The position numbers and the translations under genes were made by a program. Positions 16,642-26,536 of a DNA stretch of 47,905 nucleotides are shown here, piece by piece. Origin of the DNA: Fimbriimonadaceae bacterium (GTDB taxonomy: Bacteria > Armatimonadota > Fimbriimonadia > Fimbriimonadales > Fimbriimonadaceae); assembly GCA_025455775.1 (NCBI GenBank), contig JALOLT010000004.1:1-47905 (forward strand), read 5' to 3'. Each line of letters begins with the position of its first letter. Positions within the stretch are counted from its first letter, which is position 1. Below the pieces are notes generated by a model. The model ran no database searches and was not told the origin of the DNA. It saw only the letters and a program-made list of their open reading frames with translations.

Positions 16642-17229
16642 TTACTTCTCTCTCAAGGGCAGACCCATGAGCTTTAGAAAGACTCTGGCTTCTTCATCGT
16701 TCGCAGCGGTCGTGCAGATGGTGATATCCATTCCACGAATCTTGTCGAAAGTGTCGTAGTTGATCTCAGGGAAGACCAATTGCTCTTTCAGACCGAGGCT
16801 ATAGTTGCCACGACCGTCAAAGCTCTTCGGGTTGAGTCCCTGAAAGTCACGAATTCTCGGCAAAGCCACAGTCGCAAGCTTGTCAAAGAAGTGAAGGGCT
16901 CTGTCACCTCGGAGGGTGACGCGGCAACCGACCTTTTGGCCTTCGCGCAGTTTGAACTGAGCGACCGACTTGCGGGCAATGGTGACGACTGGCTTTTGTC
17001 CAGTGATCGAAGTCATGTCCCGAATCGCGCTTTCCAATTCCTTCTCGTCCGTGCCGGTGCCCATATTGACAACGACCTTCACGAGCTTTGGCACTTGCAT
17101 GACGGAGGAGAACTTAAACTGCTCCATCAGCTTGGGAGCAACAGACTCCTTGTAGACCTTTCGAAGCCGAGGCTCAGGCAGTTTGCCTTGCACTCCGGTT
17201 GGTTTCTCGGGGGCAGCTTTTCTGGCCAT
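16642..17229 (-). CDS. rplE: Large-subunit ribosomal protein L5
   Basis: L5 binds 5S rRNA and contacts the P-site tRNA in the central protuberance. The 195-aa product has the family landmarks KESVAPKLMEQF, VPKLVKVVVNMG, ITGQKPVVTIARKSVAQFKLREG, GCRVTLRG, LPRIRDFQGLNPKSFDGRGNYSLGLKEQLVFPEI and GMDITICTTA. A short basic N-terminal extension (MARKAAPEKPTGVQGKLPEP) precedes the core, so it is somewhat longer than the usual 180 aa. It follows rplX by three bases. It is the last gene of this ribosomal block. The usual next genes (rpsN, rpsH, rplF) are absent and a terminator follows. Confidence 0.97.
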   Translation of the reverse strand: MARKAAPEKPTGVQGKLPEPRLRKVYKESVAPKLMEQFKFSSVMQVPKLVKVVVNMGTGTDEKELESAIRDMTSITGQKPVVTIARKSVAQFKLREGQKVGCRVTLRGDRALHFFDKLATVALPRIRDFQGLNPKSFDGRGNYSLGLKEQLVFPEINYDTFDKIRGMDITICTTAANDEEARVFLKLMGLPLREK

Positions 17230-17232
17230 GGC

Positions 17233-17649
17233 TTACTTACTCTTCTCCTGCATTTGAGGGGCATCGACGATGGTCTTGCCACTTTTCTTGGCGTAGCGCA
17301 CGATCTTGCCATCCTCAACTCTTCGGCCGAGTCGGCTTGGTTCGTTGCTATTGGGATCAATGACCATGAGATTGCTGATATGGATCGGCGAGGGCATTTT
17401 AAAGCGAGCCGATCTTTGTCCCTCGAACTTTGCTTTCTTGTGCTTGGTTACAGCGTTCAGGGGGATCAATTGACCGTCGTTGTCTGGATCTGGCTTAGCG
17501 ACGATTGCCTTGAGTTCCCGGGGGGAGATCGCCAAGACAGTTCCCGTTTCGCCCTTATCCTTTCCAGCGATGATCTTTACGAAATCGCCTTTTCGAATCT
17601 TGAGTTTCGGTTGCTTGGCAAGAGCTTTCAGTTCTGCTTTAGTTGGCAT
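17233..17649 (-). CDS. rplX: Large-subunit ribosomal protein L24
   Basis: L24 is an early 50S assembly protein that binds the 5' end of 23S rRNA. The KOW motif is clear (IRKGDFVKIIAGKDKGETGTVLAI), with NAVTKHKKAKFEG and MPSPIHISNLMVIDP later. At 138 aa it is longer than the common 100-110 aa, with an extra segment near residues 42-62 (PRELKAIVAKPDPDNDGQLIP) and a C-terminal tail. It begins two bases after the rplN stop and ends three before rplE, so the three are translationally coupled. Confidence 0.95.
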   Translation of the reverse strand: MPTKAELKALAKQPKLKIRKGDFVKIIAGKDKGETGTVLAISPRELKAIVAKPDPDNDGQLIPLNAVTKHKKAKFEGQRSARFKMPSPIHISNLMVIDPNSNEPSRLGRRVEDGKIVRYAKKSGKTIVDAPQMQEKSK

Positions 17650-17651
17650 GG

Positions 17652-18023
17652 TTAGATGACCTCCGGAGCAAGCGAGACGATCTTCATAAAGTTGCCGTCG
17701 CGAAGTTCGCGAGCGACGGGGCCAAAGATGCGAGTTCCTCTCGGCTCTTGGTTTGCTGGGTTAATGACGACACAGGCATTATCATCAAAGCGGAGGGTGC
17801 TCCCGTCGGCTCGTCGCACGGCTTTCTTCGTGCGAACGATGACGGCTTTGATGACGTCGCCTTTCTTAATTGGCATGTTAGGGGTGGCTGACTTCACAGA
17901 GGCGACGATGATGTCACCCACTGTGCCGTAGCGGGGTTGTGACCCTTTCAGGACTCTAATACACATTACTTCTCGTGCACCAGAGTTGTCCGCGACCTTC
18001 AGCCTTGTGAACTGTTGAACCAT
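17652..18023 (-). CDS. rplN: Large-subunit ribosomal protein L14
   Basis: L14 sits at the subunit interface and contacts 16S rRNA helix 14. The 123-aa product is a textbook length with [64 protein letters not shown] and [15 protein letters not shown] good AAGGAG lies six bases before the ATG. It is separated from rpsQ by 138 bp holding a perfect hairpin, unlike the tight spacing of the rest of the block. Confidence 0.98.
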   Translation of the reverse strand: MVQQFTRLKVADNSGAREVMCIRVLKGSQPRYGTVGDIIVASVKSATPNMPIKKGDVIKAVIVRTKKAVRRADGSTLRFDDNACVVINPANQEPRGTRIFGPVARELRDGNFMKIVSLAPEVI

Positions 18024-18122
18024 TCTTTGCTCCTTGCGATTCTTCTTTTAGAGGCAGAGGGCACCGGCCGCCGCGAGAGCGGTGATCGCAGGTTCCATGC
18101 CTGAATTGTTGCTTTTATCGTG

Positions 18123-18153
18123 AGCCCATCCTTCTCGTTGAGAAGGATGGGCT
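18123..18153 (-). repeat. Perfect 14-bp hairpin between rpsQ and rplN
   Basis: AGCCCATCCTTCTC (18123-18136) is perfectly complementary to GAGAAGGATGGGCT (18140-18153) with a 3-base loop. It begins just after the rpsQ stop. On the minus strand no T-run follows (CACGATAAAAG), so it is not a standard terminator. It may be a processing, stabilising or attenuating stem within the ribosomal operon. Confidence 0.6.
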
Positions 18154-18161
18154 GGTTGTTC

Positions 18162-18443
18162 TTACTTCACCTTTTCGATGATGCGGACGACTCTCCAGCG
18201 CTTTTCTTTGCTGAGGGGTCTGGTTTCCATGATTTCCACGGTATCTCCAATATCGCAGCTCATTTCGTCATGAGCTTTAACACGGTTCGAGGACCTCACG
18301 GTTTTGCCATAGAGCGGGTGTTGGTAGCTTCGTTCCAGCTTCACGACGACGGTTTTGGTCATCTTGTTGCTGGCGACGACGCCACGGCGCACCTTTCTGC
18401 GTCCACGGGTCAGACTTTCGGCTGGTGTATTTTCCTGGCTCAT
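18162..18443 (-). CDS. rpsQ: Small-subunit ribosomal protein S17
   Basis: S17 is a primary 16S rRNA-binding OB-fold protein. The 93-aa product shows [42 protein letters not shown] and [24 protein letters not shown], all classical. A short N-terminal extension ([14 protein letters not shown]) is present. Its ATG overlaps the rpmC stop by four bases. Confidence 0.97.
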   Translation of the reverse strand: MSQENTPAESLTRGRRKVRRGVVASNKMTKTVVVKLERSYQHPLYGKTVRSSNRVKAHDEMSCDIGDTVEIMETRPLSKEKRWRVVRIIEKVK

Positions 18444-18649
18444 GCGTCACCTCCGCGCTTTTTTTCTTGGATCAAGGTCAGAAGGCGCGCGATGTTGTGT
18501 CGTCGCACCTTGAGACTAGCGACATCGGTGATTTGTCGAAAGACGAGGTCGCGTCGGGCTTTGTAGAGTCCGGCACGTTCTTCGGCCAGAAGTTGTTCCA
18601 GTTCTGGGACAGACTTCTCTCTCAAATCGTTTGGTTTCAGAGATTTCAT
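18440..18649 (-). CDS. rpmC: Large-subunit ribosomal protein L29
   Basis: L29 lies next to the polypeptide exit tunnel and forms part of the SRP/trigger-factor docking area. The 69-aa product reads [39 protein letters not shown] and ends with [16 protein letters not shown], with the family length and helical character. I chose the ATG at 18649 because everything upstream in this frame lies inside rplP and is not L29-like. It starts 20 bases after rplP ends. Confidence 0.95.
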   Translation of the reverse strand: MKSLKPNDLREKSVPELEQLLAEERAGLYKARRDLVFRQITDVASLKVRRHNIARLLTLIQEKKRGGDA

Positions 18650-18669
18650 TTCGTTATCGCCGGGTGATC

Positions 18670-19101
18670 TTAGAGCCCGGCACCCTCCTGGAATTCTTCC
18701 TTCAAGACAAACTTGGTGCGGATTGGCAGCTTGTGCTGAGCCAATCTCATGGCTTCGCGAGCAACGTCTGGCGTGACGCCGTTCATTTCGAACATGACCT
18801 TGCCTGGTTTCACGACTGCCACCCATCCTTCGACGCTTGCCTTACCTTTACCCATTCTCTGTTCGAGTGGCTTTTTGGTGTAGGGCTTGTCGGGGAAAAC
18901 GCGAATCCAGACCTTGCCACCTCGTTTGATGTGGCGAGTCATCGCAATACGGGCTGCTTCAATTTGGCGGCTTGTGATCCAAGCTGCTTCCATGCACATC
19001 AGGCCGTATTCGCCGAACGATACTTCGTTTCCGCGAACAGCTTTGCCCCTCATGCGGCCTCGGAACTGCTTTCGATACTTTGTGCGCTTAGGCATCAACA
19101 T
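18670..19101 (-). CDS. rplP: Large-subunit ribosomal protein L16
   Basis: L16 stabilises tRNA positioning at the A site of the 50S subunit. The product starts [19 protein letters not shown], a diagnostic N-terminus, and continues with [45 protein letters not shown]. At 143 aa it matches the family. It overlaps the end of rpsC by 14 bases. Confidence 0.97.
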   Translation of the reverse strand: MLMPKRTKYRKQFRGRMRGKAVRGNEVSFGEYGLMCMEAAWITSRQIEAARIAMTRHIKRGGKVWIRVFPDKPYTKKPLEQRMGKGKASVEGWVAVVKPGKVMFEMNGVTPDVAREAMRLAQHKLPIRTKFVLKEEFQEGAGL

Positions 19102-19909
19102 TAGATGTCACCTCACTGGGGGCTTCGCTGGTTTGGCCAGCTTCACGGGGGGCTCGCTCTCGCGGGCCGCGGTCTGGTCGGTCGCCACGGTCATATCCGC
19201 CTCGGCCTTCCGGTCGCTCACGCCGAGGACGTCGCTCCGGCATGTCTTGATTCATTGAGTTCAGGCCCCGATCAGGCAAGACTTCGCCACGGTAGACCCA
19301 TACCTTGACTCCAACGGTTCCGTAGATTGTGTAGGCGATCGCGTAGCCGTAGTCGATGTCGGCGCGGAGGGTGTGGAGAGGTACTTTCCCGAACTTGTCG
19401 ACTTCGCGACGGGCGATTTCCGCACCGTTCAATCGTCCGCTCACCATGATCTTCATGCCTTTGCCGTTTCTGGCTCTGGTCATCGCTTGTCTCATGGCGC
19501 GGCGGTGGCTGATTCGCTTTTCGAGCTGGACGGCGATGTTCTCTGCGACCAGTTGGGCGTCGAGTTCTGGCTGTCTGACTTCGCTAACGTTGACTTGAAC
19601 CTGGGCGGTTGGGTCGTCTTTCCGAACCATTGCGTTCAGGTCTTGGCTCAGTTGGTCGATCCCTTTTCCGCCGCGACCGATGACTGCGCCAGGTCGGCTG
19701 GTGAAGATGGTCACCTTAACGCGGTTGGCAGCTCGCTCGATTTCGACCCGCGAGATCAGACCTTTCCCGACCTTCTCGCGAATGAAGTTTCTCATGACGT
19801 GATCGCTCACGAGGGCGGCTTTGTAGCCCTTCTTCGGGTAGATCCAGTGGCTATCGTGGCCACGGATTACGCCGAGTCTAAAGCCGATTGGGTGAATTTT
19901 CTGTCCCAT
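19088..19909 (-). CDS. rpsC: Small-subunit ribosomal protein S3
   Basis: S3 lines the mRNA entry site of the 30S subunit and has helicase-assisting activity. It begins [22 protein letters not shown], has the KH domain motif [18 protein letters not shown] and the C-domain [30 protein letters not shown] and [13 protein letters not shown]. The last ~50 residues are an Arg/Gly-rich basic tail ([22 protein letters not shown]). At 273 aa it is longer than E. coli S3 (233), but such tails occur in many phyla. It follows rplV by five bases. Confidence 0.97.
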   Translation of the reverse strand: MGQKIHPIGFRLGVIRGHDSHWIYPKKGYKAALVSDHVMRNFIREKVGKGLISRVEIERAANRVKVTIFTSRPGAVIGRGGKGIDQLSQDLNAMVRKDDPTAQVQVNVSEVRQPELDAQLVAENIAVQLEKRISHRRAMRQAMTRARNGKGMKIMVSGRLNGAEIARREVDKFGKVPLHTLRADIDYGYAIAYTIYGTVGVKVWVYRGEVLPDRGLNSMNQDMPERRPRRERPEGRGGYDRGDRPDRGPRERAPREAGQTSEAPSEVTSNVDA

Positions 19910-19914
19910 AGTTC

Positions 19915-20502
19915 TTAGTCCTTCTTCTCCTCGGCGCCTGACTCTGGTGTCGCACCCTCGGTTGCCACAGCCTCTGTAACCTCGGCGGTCGTTTCCTCAG
20001 CTTTCACTTCTTCGGTTCCTTCCTCTAACTTGGTTACCTCTTCGACCTCCGCCACTTCCTCCACTACTGGAGTCGCTGGCTTGGCTTCGGCTTTCTTGCG
20101 ACCCTTAACATCTGCAAGCTTCGGCCTGGCCTTTGCCTTGGTACCGTGGGGCTTCACTTCGCCAGTCTCTTCAATATCTTCAACAACCACGGTGATGTGG
20201 CTCATTCGCTTAAAGATTCGGTTGGCTCGTCCCATTGCACGGGCTTGAATTCGCTTGATCTTTGGGCCTTCATCGATCTTAATCTCCTTAATCTTCAGAG
20301 TATCGATGTCCATGTCATTGTTGTTCCCGGCATTACTGATCGCGCTGATCAGCACTTTGCGCAGGGTGAAGGCTCCCTTTCCTGGCTGGAATCCCAGGAC
20401 GTGGGCCATCTGGACAGCGTTCTTCCCGCGAACTTCGCGAGCGATTTGGCGCACCTTTCTCGGTTGAACGCGAACAAACTTTGCAACTGCTCTTACTTCC
20501 AT
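19915..20502 (-). CDS. rplV: Large-subunit ribosomal protein L22 with acidic C-terminal extension
   Basis: L22 lines the peptide exit tunnel and is a macrolide-resistance locus. Residues 1-113 are a normal L22: AVAKFVRVQPRKVRQIAREVRGKNAVQMAHVL, KVLISAISNAGNN and ARAMGRANRIFKRMSHITVVVE. Residues ~120-195 form a Lys/Glu/Thr/Ala-rich tail (for example EVAEVEEVTKLEEGTEEVKAEETTAE), making the protein about 75 residues longer than the usual 110-120. The DNA is in frame with no sign of a shift. A good AAAGGAG lies ten bases before the ATG. Confidence 0.96.
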   Translation of the reverse strand: MEVRAVAKFVRVQPRKVRQIAREVRGKNAVQMAHVLGFQPGKGAFTLRKVLISAISNAGNNNDMDIDTLKIKEIKIDEGPKIKRIQARAMGRANRIFKRMSHITVVVEDIEETGEVKPHGTKAKARPKLADVKGRKKAEAKPATPVVEEVAEVEEVTKLEEGTEEVKAEETTAEVTEAVATEGATPESGAEEKKD

Positions 20503-20547
20503 TGTATTTGGACTCCTTTCGGAGGGTTTTTCACGACATCAGGTGAC

Positions 20548-20835
20548 TTACCTGATGCGCGTCCCCCTTTCTGGCAAGCTGCCATCGTGACCGCGGTAGG
20601 TGCGAGTCGGGGCGAATTCGCCAAGCTTGTGACCGACCATGTTCTCTGTCACAAAGACAGGAACGTGCTTTCGGCCATCGTGGACGGCGATGGTATGACC
20701 AATCATGTCAGGGATGATCGTGCTGCGTCGAGACCAGGTCTTGATCAGCTTCTTTTCCCCGGCTTGATTCATTGCATCGATTTTCTCAATCAGATGATCA
20801 TCAATGAAGAAGCCTTTCTTTAAACTTCGTGCCAA
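20548..20835 (-). CDS. rpsS: Small-subunit ribosomal protein S19
   Basis: S19 joins S13 at the 30S head and contacts the A-site finger. The core reads [71 protein letters not shown] start at the TTG at 20835 because it is the position where S19 always begins (L/M-ARSLKKG) and GGAG lies eight bases upstream. The same frame is open to 20916, but that extension is not S19-like. It is the first ribosomal gene of this block; the usual upstream rplB, rplW, rplD and rplC are absent. Confidence 0.95.
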   Translation of the reverse strand: MARSLKKGFFIDDHLIEKIDAMNQAGEKKLIKTWSRRSTIIPDMIGHTIAVHDGRKHVPVFVTENMVGHKLGEFAPTRTYRGHDGSLPERGTRIR

Positions 20836-21140
20836 GTGTTTTTCTCCGGATCGTTTTTGAACGAATCGCCGTCTGAAAAGGTAAGAACCTTCAAAGTTCC
20901 AGGCGAGGATTCGCAAGTTAACTGAGCCGTCTTCCGGCAGGTGCCGGTAGAGCTGGATGCAGTTTACGCCAGGCAGACCCTGCCCTTGTGCGCAATAGAG
21001 GAAGATACCCCGAAAGGGTCAGCAAACTTGGGCCTACTGAGCCTGTTCTGGTCTGAATGCCCAGTGAATCGTCCAGCAAGTCAGCCGCGGGCGTGGTTCG
21101 AATCCCAAACCGCTCCCTGGCTCAGACTTCTCCCGATCTC
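20836..21140 (-). other. Probable leader region of the rpsS operon
   Basis: About 300 bp between the rpoC terminator and rpsS hold no gene. Inverted repeats are frequent: CCGGCA/TGCCGG around 20935-20950, a GGGT/ACCC stem near 21010-21022, and TTGGGC/GCCCAG spanning about 21028-21065. It probably carries the operon promoter and a structured 5' leader. The TTCGAATCC at about 21097 looks like a tRNA T-loop but has no matching arms. Confidence 0.45.
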
Positions 21141-21181
21141 AAAAACAAGAACGCCTCCATCCGAAAAGCAGGATGGAGGCG
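21141..21181 (-). terminator. Intrinsic terminator after rpoC
   Basis: CGCCTCCATCC at 21152-21162 pairs perfectly with GGATGGAGGCG at 21171-21181, with an 8-base loop. On the minus strand TTCTTGTTTTTG follows the stem at 21141-21151. It lies 22 bases beyond the rpoC stop. Confidence 0.85.
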
Positions 21182-21203
21182 AAAGGATAGGAGGCTCGAA
21201 GGG

Positions 21204-24200
21204 CTAGATTTCTTCGCCTTCTTCCGCTGCCAGATCTGCCATCGACATCCCGAGGAAGCCGGAATCGTCTCCAGAGTTGGCTGATTCGTCTTGATCGACG
21301 ATCGCAGAGAGAGGCTGCTGAGCCCAGCTTGGCTGGCTCCTATCAACGTCAATCGCGAGATCCCGATAGGCCTTGACACCTGTACCAGCCGGGATGAGTC
21401 GTCCGATGATGACGTTCTCCTTGAGGCCGATCAGTCCGTCGTGCTTCCCTCGGACAGCTGCTTCTGTCAAAACGCGTGTCGTCTTTTGGAACGATGCCGC
21501 AGACAGGAAGCTCTCGGTTGCCAGAGAGGCTTCGGTGATTCCCAGCAGGATCCAGTTGGCCGTCGCTTCCTTCGGTTCTCGCTCTTTCTCTTCGCCGGTG
21601 ATTGGGTCAGTGAACTTGAACGTCGTACCAGCCGCGATCATTTGCTGAACCCTTTCGTTCTCACGGTTGAATCGGAAGCGGTCGACGATCTGGCCTGGCA
21701 GGAACGGAGTGTCGCCCGGCTCCTTCACCTGGCGCTTGCGCAGCATCTGGCGCACGATGACCTCAAGGTGCTTGTCGTTGATGTCAACGCCCTGATCCTT
21801 ATAGACGCTTTGCAAGTTTTCGATAAAGTACTCGTGGACTGCCTTCGCGCCAGCCAATTCCAAAACCTCGTGGGGATCCAGAGGGCCTTCGGTGAGAGGG
21901 TCACCCTTGATGACCTTGCTTCCCCGTTGAACGGGAAGGTTACCGAGAGGTGGAACGAGGATCGGATAGAAGACACGAACCTTCTCGACCTCATGCTTGC
22001 GCAGAATCGCGAGGGATTGGGTGTTCAGCTTTTGGCCGATCAGCCTTTCGAGAGCCGAATCAATACCTTCTACTTCTTCTCCCTTCTTGGTGCGAATCGT
22101 CTTCGCCCAGTTCTGGGTGTCACCGATGTAGGCATCCTTGAGCGGAGCCTCGGTCGAGACGTCGGCTTGCACCACAACCCACCGGCCGTAGCTCGACTTT
22201 TGGATGTCTGCGACGATACCAGTGACAGGACAGATGATGGCCTTACCGCGCGGTTGCTTTCTGGCTTCAAAGATTTCTTCAACACGAACGATACCGCTCG
22301 ATTCACCAGTCCAAGAGTAGAAGAACGTCTTTCGGCTTCGCTCCCACAGCTTGCGGCTGTCGTTGCTGACCTTTTCGATTGCTTTCTCACTGGCCTTGGT
22401 CGACTTTCGAACGGTCTTCTTTTCTTCGACCGGAGGTGCTTCCCCAGTGAAGAGTCCCTTCACGACACTTGCTTGAGATTCGAGCAGTTTCGTCGGGTCA
22501 AAGTCTCGTCCTTCGGTCTGCGTGGCAGCTTGGAAGTCTTCTTGGAACTGTCGAACGAACTTTCCAGTCTTGTACTGGTTGGTTCGGGCGATCGTCTTGG
22601 ATCCAGCAACACCTCCCGTGTGGAACGTTCTCATTGTGAGCTGGGTTCCTGGTTCACCAATCGACTGGGCTGCGATGATACCGACAGCGACCCCTGATTC
22701 CACGACCTTCTGAGTCGCAAGATCAAGGCCGTAGCACTTGCCGCAGATTCCGATTTCCAGTTCGCAGGTGATCGGGCTTCGAACCTTGGCACCCAAGCGA
22801 CCGTGATCATCGATCTCGAATCCAGCATCGACGTACTTTTGCTGTGCCAACGCCTGGGCGTCTTCACCCTCCAGTGACTCCATTTCGCCGTAGTAGGCAT
22901 CCTCAATCGGGTTCAGGCTCTTGGCTTGCTCCTGAGTGATCAGGGTATCGAATGGGATGAGAACCTCGTCGTTGGCAGGATTTCGCAGTTCGCTCTGGCT
23001 GTAGCGGCCAAAGGCACGATCTCCCATGGTTTCAATGACTTTGCCTTCGCTGGTGAGGCGACACGCCAAAACGCCGTCTGTTGTTCCGCAGTCCTTCTCC
23101 CGAATAATCACGTCTTGGCTGACGTCCACGAGACGCCTCGTGAGGTATCCCGCGTCGGCGGTTCGGAGAGCCGTATCAGCAAGACCCTTTCTTGCCCCGT
23201 GGGTGGTTACGAAGAACTCGAGCATCGAGAGGCCTTTTTGGAACGAGTTCTTAACCGGAAGTTCATAGATAACTTCGTTGAACTGGTTAAACATCAGGCC
23301 GCGCATTCCAGAGAGCTGCGCGAGCTGCTTGATCGAACCTCTCGCTCCCGAGACGGTGATGATACTCAAGGGGTTCTCTTGAACCATCGAGTCGACGATA
23401 GCGTTACCGATTTGGTCGTATGTTTCCGTCCAAAGTCGGGTCAGCTTGTCTTGCATTTCGCGGAAGGTCATGAGACCCCGGCGGAAGTTCTCAAGGATCT
23501 TGTTCGCCTGGTTGTCCGCATCTTGCAGCATCTCGTCTCGTCGGCGAGGAGGGTCCATGTCGGTGAGCGCGATGGAGATACCGTACTTGGTCGCCCACCG
23601 GAAGCCCAGATCCTTCATGTCGTCAAGGAGCTTGATCGTCCCTTCGGTTCCAACCAGCGTGTGGCACGAAATGATCGTATTCGCAATCGCTTTCTTAGTG
23701 AGCTCGACTTGCAGATAGTGATCACTGTGCCTCATCGGGTAGGGCAAAACTTCGTTAAAGTAGAGCCTTCCGGGAGTGGTGGTCACGACGAGTGTTTCGA
23801 ACTCTTGTGGAAGGGGTTGCAGTTCGCGAACCTCTTCTTCAAACTCATTTGTGACGGTGCGATACACATACTCGACACCAGTCTGAGGATCGCGCCAGTC
23901 AATCTCGCTATTATCGCGGAAGAGTGGACGTCGGATCCTGACTCGAACCAAACCGTTCAGGTCGAGTTTGTCACCGACCGGAAGGCTCGCCTGATACATC
24001 ACCTCGTCTGGGTTGCTGTAGATGGGAGGCGCAGGGGAGTTCTCTTGGTCAGCCTGGTGAGCATCGAGCTTTGCCTGAAGGTCAGCCGCAAGCCGGCGAT
24101 TGGTAAAGGTCAGAGCATAGCAACCCAAGACGATGTCCTGGATAGGCGAGGCAACTGGCTTACCGTCGGCAGGGCTGAAGAGGTTTTGGGTGCTGAGCAT

Positions 24201-25904
24201 CAAAACCCTCGCTTCGGCTTGAGCCTGAATGCTCAAAGGCACGTGAACCGCCATCTGGTCTCCGTCAAAGTCTGCGTTATAGGCGTTACAGACCAGAGGG
24301 TGCAGCTGAATCGCCTTCCCGTCCACAAGAATCGGCTCAAAGGCTTGGATTCCCAGTCGGTGGAGTGTCGGAGCACGGTTCAGAAGAACCGGATGCTCCT
24401 TAATCACGTCCTCCAGACCATCCCAAACGGCCGGGTGCATTCTTTCGATCATGCGCTTCGCGGTCTTAATGTTCTGGGTGATCTTGCGTTCAACCAGCAC
24501 CTTCATCACGAAGGGCTTGAAGAGTTCCAAGGCCATTTCCTTTGGCAATCCGCATTGATGAAGCTTTAGGTGAGGCCCAACAACGATAACGGAACGGCCG
24601 GAGTAGTCGACGCGCTTACCGAGCAGGTTCTTTCGGAACCGGCCTTCCTTCCCTTTCAGCATGTCGCTCAAAGACTTAAGGGGCCTCTGGTTGCTTCCAA
24701 CGACAGGGCGGCTTCTGCGGCCGTTGTCGATCAGAGCGTCGACTGATTCCTGGAGGAGCCTCTTTTCGTGGTTGATGATCGATTCCGGCGCCTGGATCTC
24801 CATGATCTTTTTCAGGCGGTTGTTCCGGTTGATAATCCTTCGATAGAGGTCGTTCAGATCGCTCGTGGCGAACCGTCCGCCATCGAGCTGAACCATCGGG
24901 CGAAGTTCTGGGCTAATGACCGGGATCGACTCAAGGATCATCCACTCTGGCTCGCTCTTGCTCGAGATCAGAGCTTCAGTGAGTTCGAGTCGCTTGATCG
25001 CTCTGGCTCTCCGCTGGCTGGTGGTTTCGACAATCTCTCGGCGAAGCTCTCTTACGAGTCTTTCGAGGTCAACTCGCTTCAGGAGTTCCTTAATGGCATC
25101 CGCACCAATGTTTGCTCGCACCAATTCGCCAAGATCTCGCTTGAGCCTTCGCCCGACCGAGTCAAGCATCTTGCTGATCGCTCGCCACTTGTCTTCGTCG
25201 ATCAGCTGGTTGAGTTCGAGCTTGCTCAGGAGTTCGGCAGCAATATCAAGATCGCGCACTCGTTCGTCCGCGTCCCGGTATTCGGCTCGGATACGGTCAT
25301 AGTTGGCTTTCATCCGCTCCCGAACGTAGCCTTCATCGAAGTACTCATCCGGGTTGTTCAACATCTCGGTGGCAAGACGTTGCAGGCTTTCCACCTCAAG
25401 CTCGCGCATTTGGTTCTGGACGGCCAACTTCTCTTGCTCAACCAGCCTCAAGATTTCTGGCATGAGCTCGGCGATCTTTTCACCTTCAAGGTCAATGATG
25501 ATGAAACTCGCAAAGTAAATAACCTTTTCCAGCTGTCGCGGCGAGATATCCAGAATCAGGGAGAGAGGCGATGGAACGCCCTTCAGATACCAGATATGGC
25601 AAACAGGAGCAGAAAGCTCAATGTGGCCCATGCGCTCGCGACGCACCTTGCTGCGGGTCACCTCGACGCCGCAACGCTCACAGATGATCCCCTTGTACTT
25701 AATCTTCTTATATCGGCCACAGGCGCATTCATAGTCCTTCGTGGGGCCGAAAATCTTTTCGCAGAACAATCCGTCTCGTTCTGGCTTGAAGGTTCGGTAG
25801 TTGATCGTTTCTGGTTTCTTGACTTCTCCGTGCGACCATCCACGGATATCAGTTGGGCTGGCGACGCCGATACGAATCTTATCAAAGAGGTTGCTGTCTG
25901 CCAT
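21204..25904 (-). CDS. rpoC: DNA-directed RNA polymerase beta-prime subunit
   Basis: RpoC holds the catalytic Mg site of RNA polymerase. Starting at ATG 25904 ([13 protein letters not shown]) it is 1566 aa. Landmarks in order are the N-terminal zinc ribbon ([20 protein letters not shown]), the clamp and rudder regions, the catalytic [16 protein letters not shown] (Asp545, 547 and 549), the bridge helix and trigger loop (around [16 protein letters not shown] and MRTFHTGG), and the second zinc site (CRLT, then [13 protein letters not shown]). A TTG three codons earlier (25913) has a GGCGG sequence nearer and is an alternative start. A Lys/Ser-rich loop ([26 protein letters not shown]) interrupts the C-terminal part. 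Unlike most bacteria it does not directly follow rpoB: about 700 bp and a terminator intervene. Confidence 0.97.
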   Translation of the reverse strand: MADSNLFDKIRIGVASPTDIRGWSHGEVKKPETINYRTFKPERDGLFCEKIFGPTKDYECACGRYKKIKYKGIICERCGVEVTRSKVRRERMGHIELSAPVCHIWYLKGVPSPLSLILDISPRQLEKVIYFASFIIIDLEGEKIAELMPEILRLVEQEKLAVQNQMRELEVESLQRLATEMLNNPDEYFDEGYVRERMKANYDRIRAEYRDADERVRDLDIAAELLSKLELNQLIDEDKWRAISKMLDSVGRRLKRDLGELVRANIGADAIKELLKRVDLERLVRELRREIVETTSQRRARAIKRLELTEALISSKSEPEWMILESIPVISPELRPMVQLDGGRFATSDLNDLYRRIINRNNRLKKIMEIQAPESIINHEKRLLQESVDALIDNGRRSRPVVGSNQRPLKSLSDMLKGKEGRFRKNLLGKRVDYSGRSVIVVGPHLKLHQCGLPKEMALELFKPFVMKVLVERKITQNIKTAKRMIERMHPAVWDGLEDVIKEHPVLLNRAPTLHRLGIQAFEPILVDGKAIQLHPLVCNAYNADFDGDQMAVHVPLSIQAQAEARVLMLSTQNLFSPADGKPVASPIQDIVLGCYALTFTNRRLAADLQAKLDAHQADQENSPAPPIYSNPDEVMYQASLPVGDKLDLNGLVRVRIRRPLFRDNSEIDWRDPQTGVEYVYRTVTNEFEEEVRELQPLPQEFETLVVTTTPGRLYFNEVLPYPMRHSDHYLQVELTKKAIANTIISCHTLVGTEGTIKLLDDMKDLGFRWATKYGISIALTDMDPPRRRDEMLQDADNQANKILENFRRGLMTFREMQDKLTRLWTETYDQIGNAIVDSMVQENPLSIITVSGARGSIKQLAQLSGMRGLMFNQFNEVIYELPVKNSFQKGLSMLEFFVTTHGARKGLADTALRTADAGYLTRRLVDVSQDVIIREKDCGTTDGVLACRLTSEGKVIETMGDRAFGRYSQSELRNPANDEVLIPFDTLITQEQAKSLNPIEDAYYGEMESLEGEDAQALAQQKYVDAGFEIDDHGRLGAKVRSPITCELEIGICGKCYGLDLATQKVVESGVAVGIIAAQSIGEPGTQLTMRTFHTGGVAGSKTIARTNQYKTGKFVRQFQEDFQAATQTEGRDFDPTKLLESQASVVKGLFTGEAPPVEEKKTVRKSTKASEKAIEKVSNDSRKLWERSRKTFFYSWTGESSGIVRVEEIFEARKQPRGKAIICPVTGIVADIQKSSYGRWVVVQADVSTEAPLKDAYIGDTQNWAKTIRTKKGEEVEGIDSALERLIGQKLNTQSLAILRKHEVEKVRVFYPILVPPLGNLPVQRGSKVIKGDPLTEGPLDPHEVLELAGAKAVHEYFIENLQSVYKDQGVDINDKHLEVIVRQMLRKRQVKEPGDTPFLPGQIVDRFRFNRENERVQQMIAAGTTFKFTDPITGEEKEREPKEATANWILLGITEASLATESFLSAASFQKTTRVLTEAAVRGKHDGLIGLKENVIIGRLIPAGTGVKAYRDLAIDVDRSQPSWAQQPLSAIVDQDESANSGDDSGFLGMSMADLAAEEGEEI

Positions 25905-26536
25905 AGGATTCAATCATTCCGCCGGACGTCAGAAACTCAGAACCACGCACAAAATGGCCATTTAGCAACCATTGAGTTACAGAGAGGGCAGGGAGAGACT
26001 CGTTCGGCGAAGTTACAGAGTAGCATATGGTGAGGCAGTTTCGGACCATCGGTCACGTCAGAAATCTAAAAGACCTAGGCAAAACATAGGACTTTCAGCT
26101 TTCCTGATTCCCGGAAGATTCGCTGGCCCCCAAAAGTCACACTCCTGACAGCTTTTGAAGCAAGGATGCCATCTCCGTACCTCCCTTCGGTTTCCGGGGG
26201 AGGGCGGTCCTAACGAAGACGAAATGGGCAGCTGTCTCTAAAGCGTTACGCTTATAAGAATGCAGTCCGATCGCGTCTTGGTGACCTTACTCACCCTCCT
26301 TAAAACTTACCTGCCCTGCCGAGGCGCAGCCCCGAAGCGCCAGCGGAGGGGAGGGCGTGGCAGGGATCTCACAAGAGTAAGAGGCGGCCTCTTTTACGCT
26401 TATAGGAATGCAGTCCGATCGCGTCTTGGTGACCTTACTCACCCCCCTTAAAACTTATACCTGCCCTGCCGAGGCGCAGCCCCGAAGCGCCAGCGGAGGG
26501 GAGGGCGTGGCCTCGGGGAGGCGGGGCAGGCATCTC
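25905..26536 (-). other. Long rpoB-rpoC spacer with probable rpoC promoters
   Basis: The spacer contains no convincing gene. From the rpoB end it holds the rpoB terminator, then two tandem units of about 130-145 bp, then about 330 bp of unique sequence before rpoC. A possible 11-codon ORF with a strong Shine-Dalgarno (GGAGG) lies at 26137-26172 on the minus strand, with a CCTCCC/GGGAGG stem covering that Shine-Dalgarno. The TATAAG at the downstream end of each repeat unit (minus strand) is a candidate -10 for rpoC. Confidence 0.5.
26246..26374 (-). repeat. Tandem direct repeat, unit 1 (rpoB-rpoC spacer)
   Basis: The sequence from TTACGCTTATAAGAATGCAG to the GATCTCA motif is nearly identical to the unit starting at 26394, 148 bp away. 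It includes GGTGA/TCACC arms and a CCCTGCC/GGCAGGG-ended GC-rich core (26310-26365) with an inner GGCGC/GCGCC hairpin. Unit 1 differs by single-base changes and lacks a ~20-bp insert found in unit 2. Confidence 0.85.

Noticed and set aside
21095-21106. TTCGAATCC resembling a tRNA T-loop
   Set aside because: No acceptor, D or anticodon arms can be built around it on either strand.
22926-24569. 547-aa frame on the plus strand inside rpoC
   Set aside because: It is antisense to a strongly conserved part of rpoC; no protein family matches and composition is shadow-like. The same applies to the 468-aa and 421-aa frames nearby.
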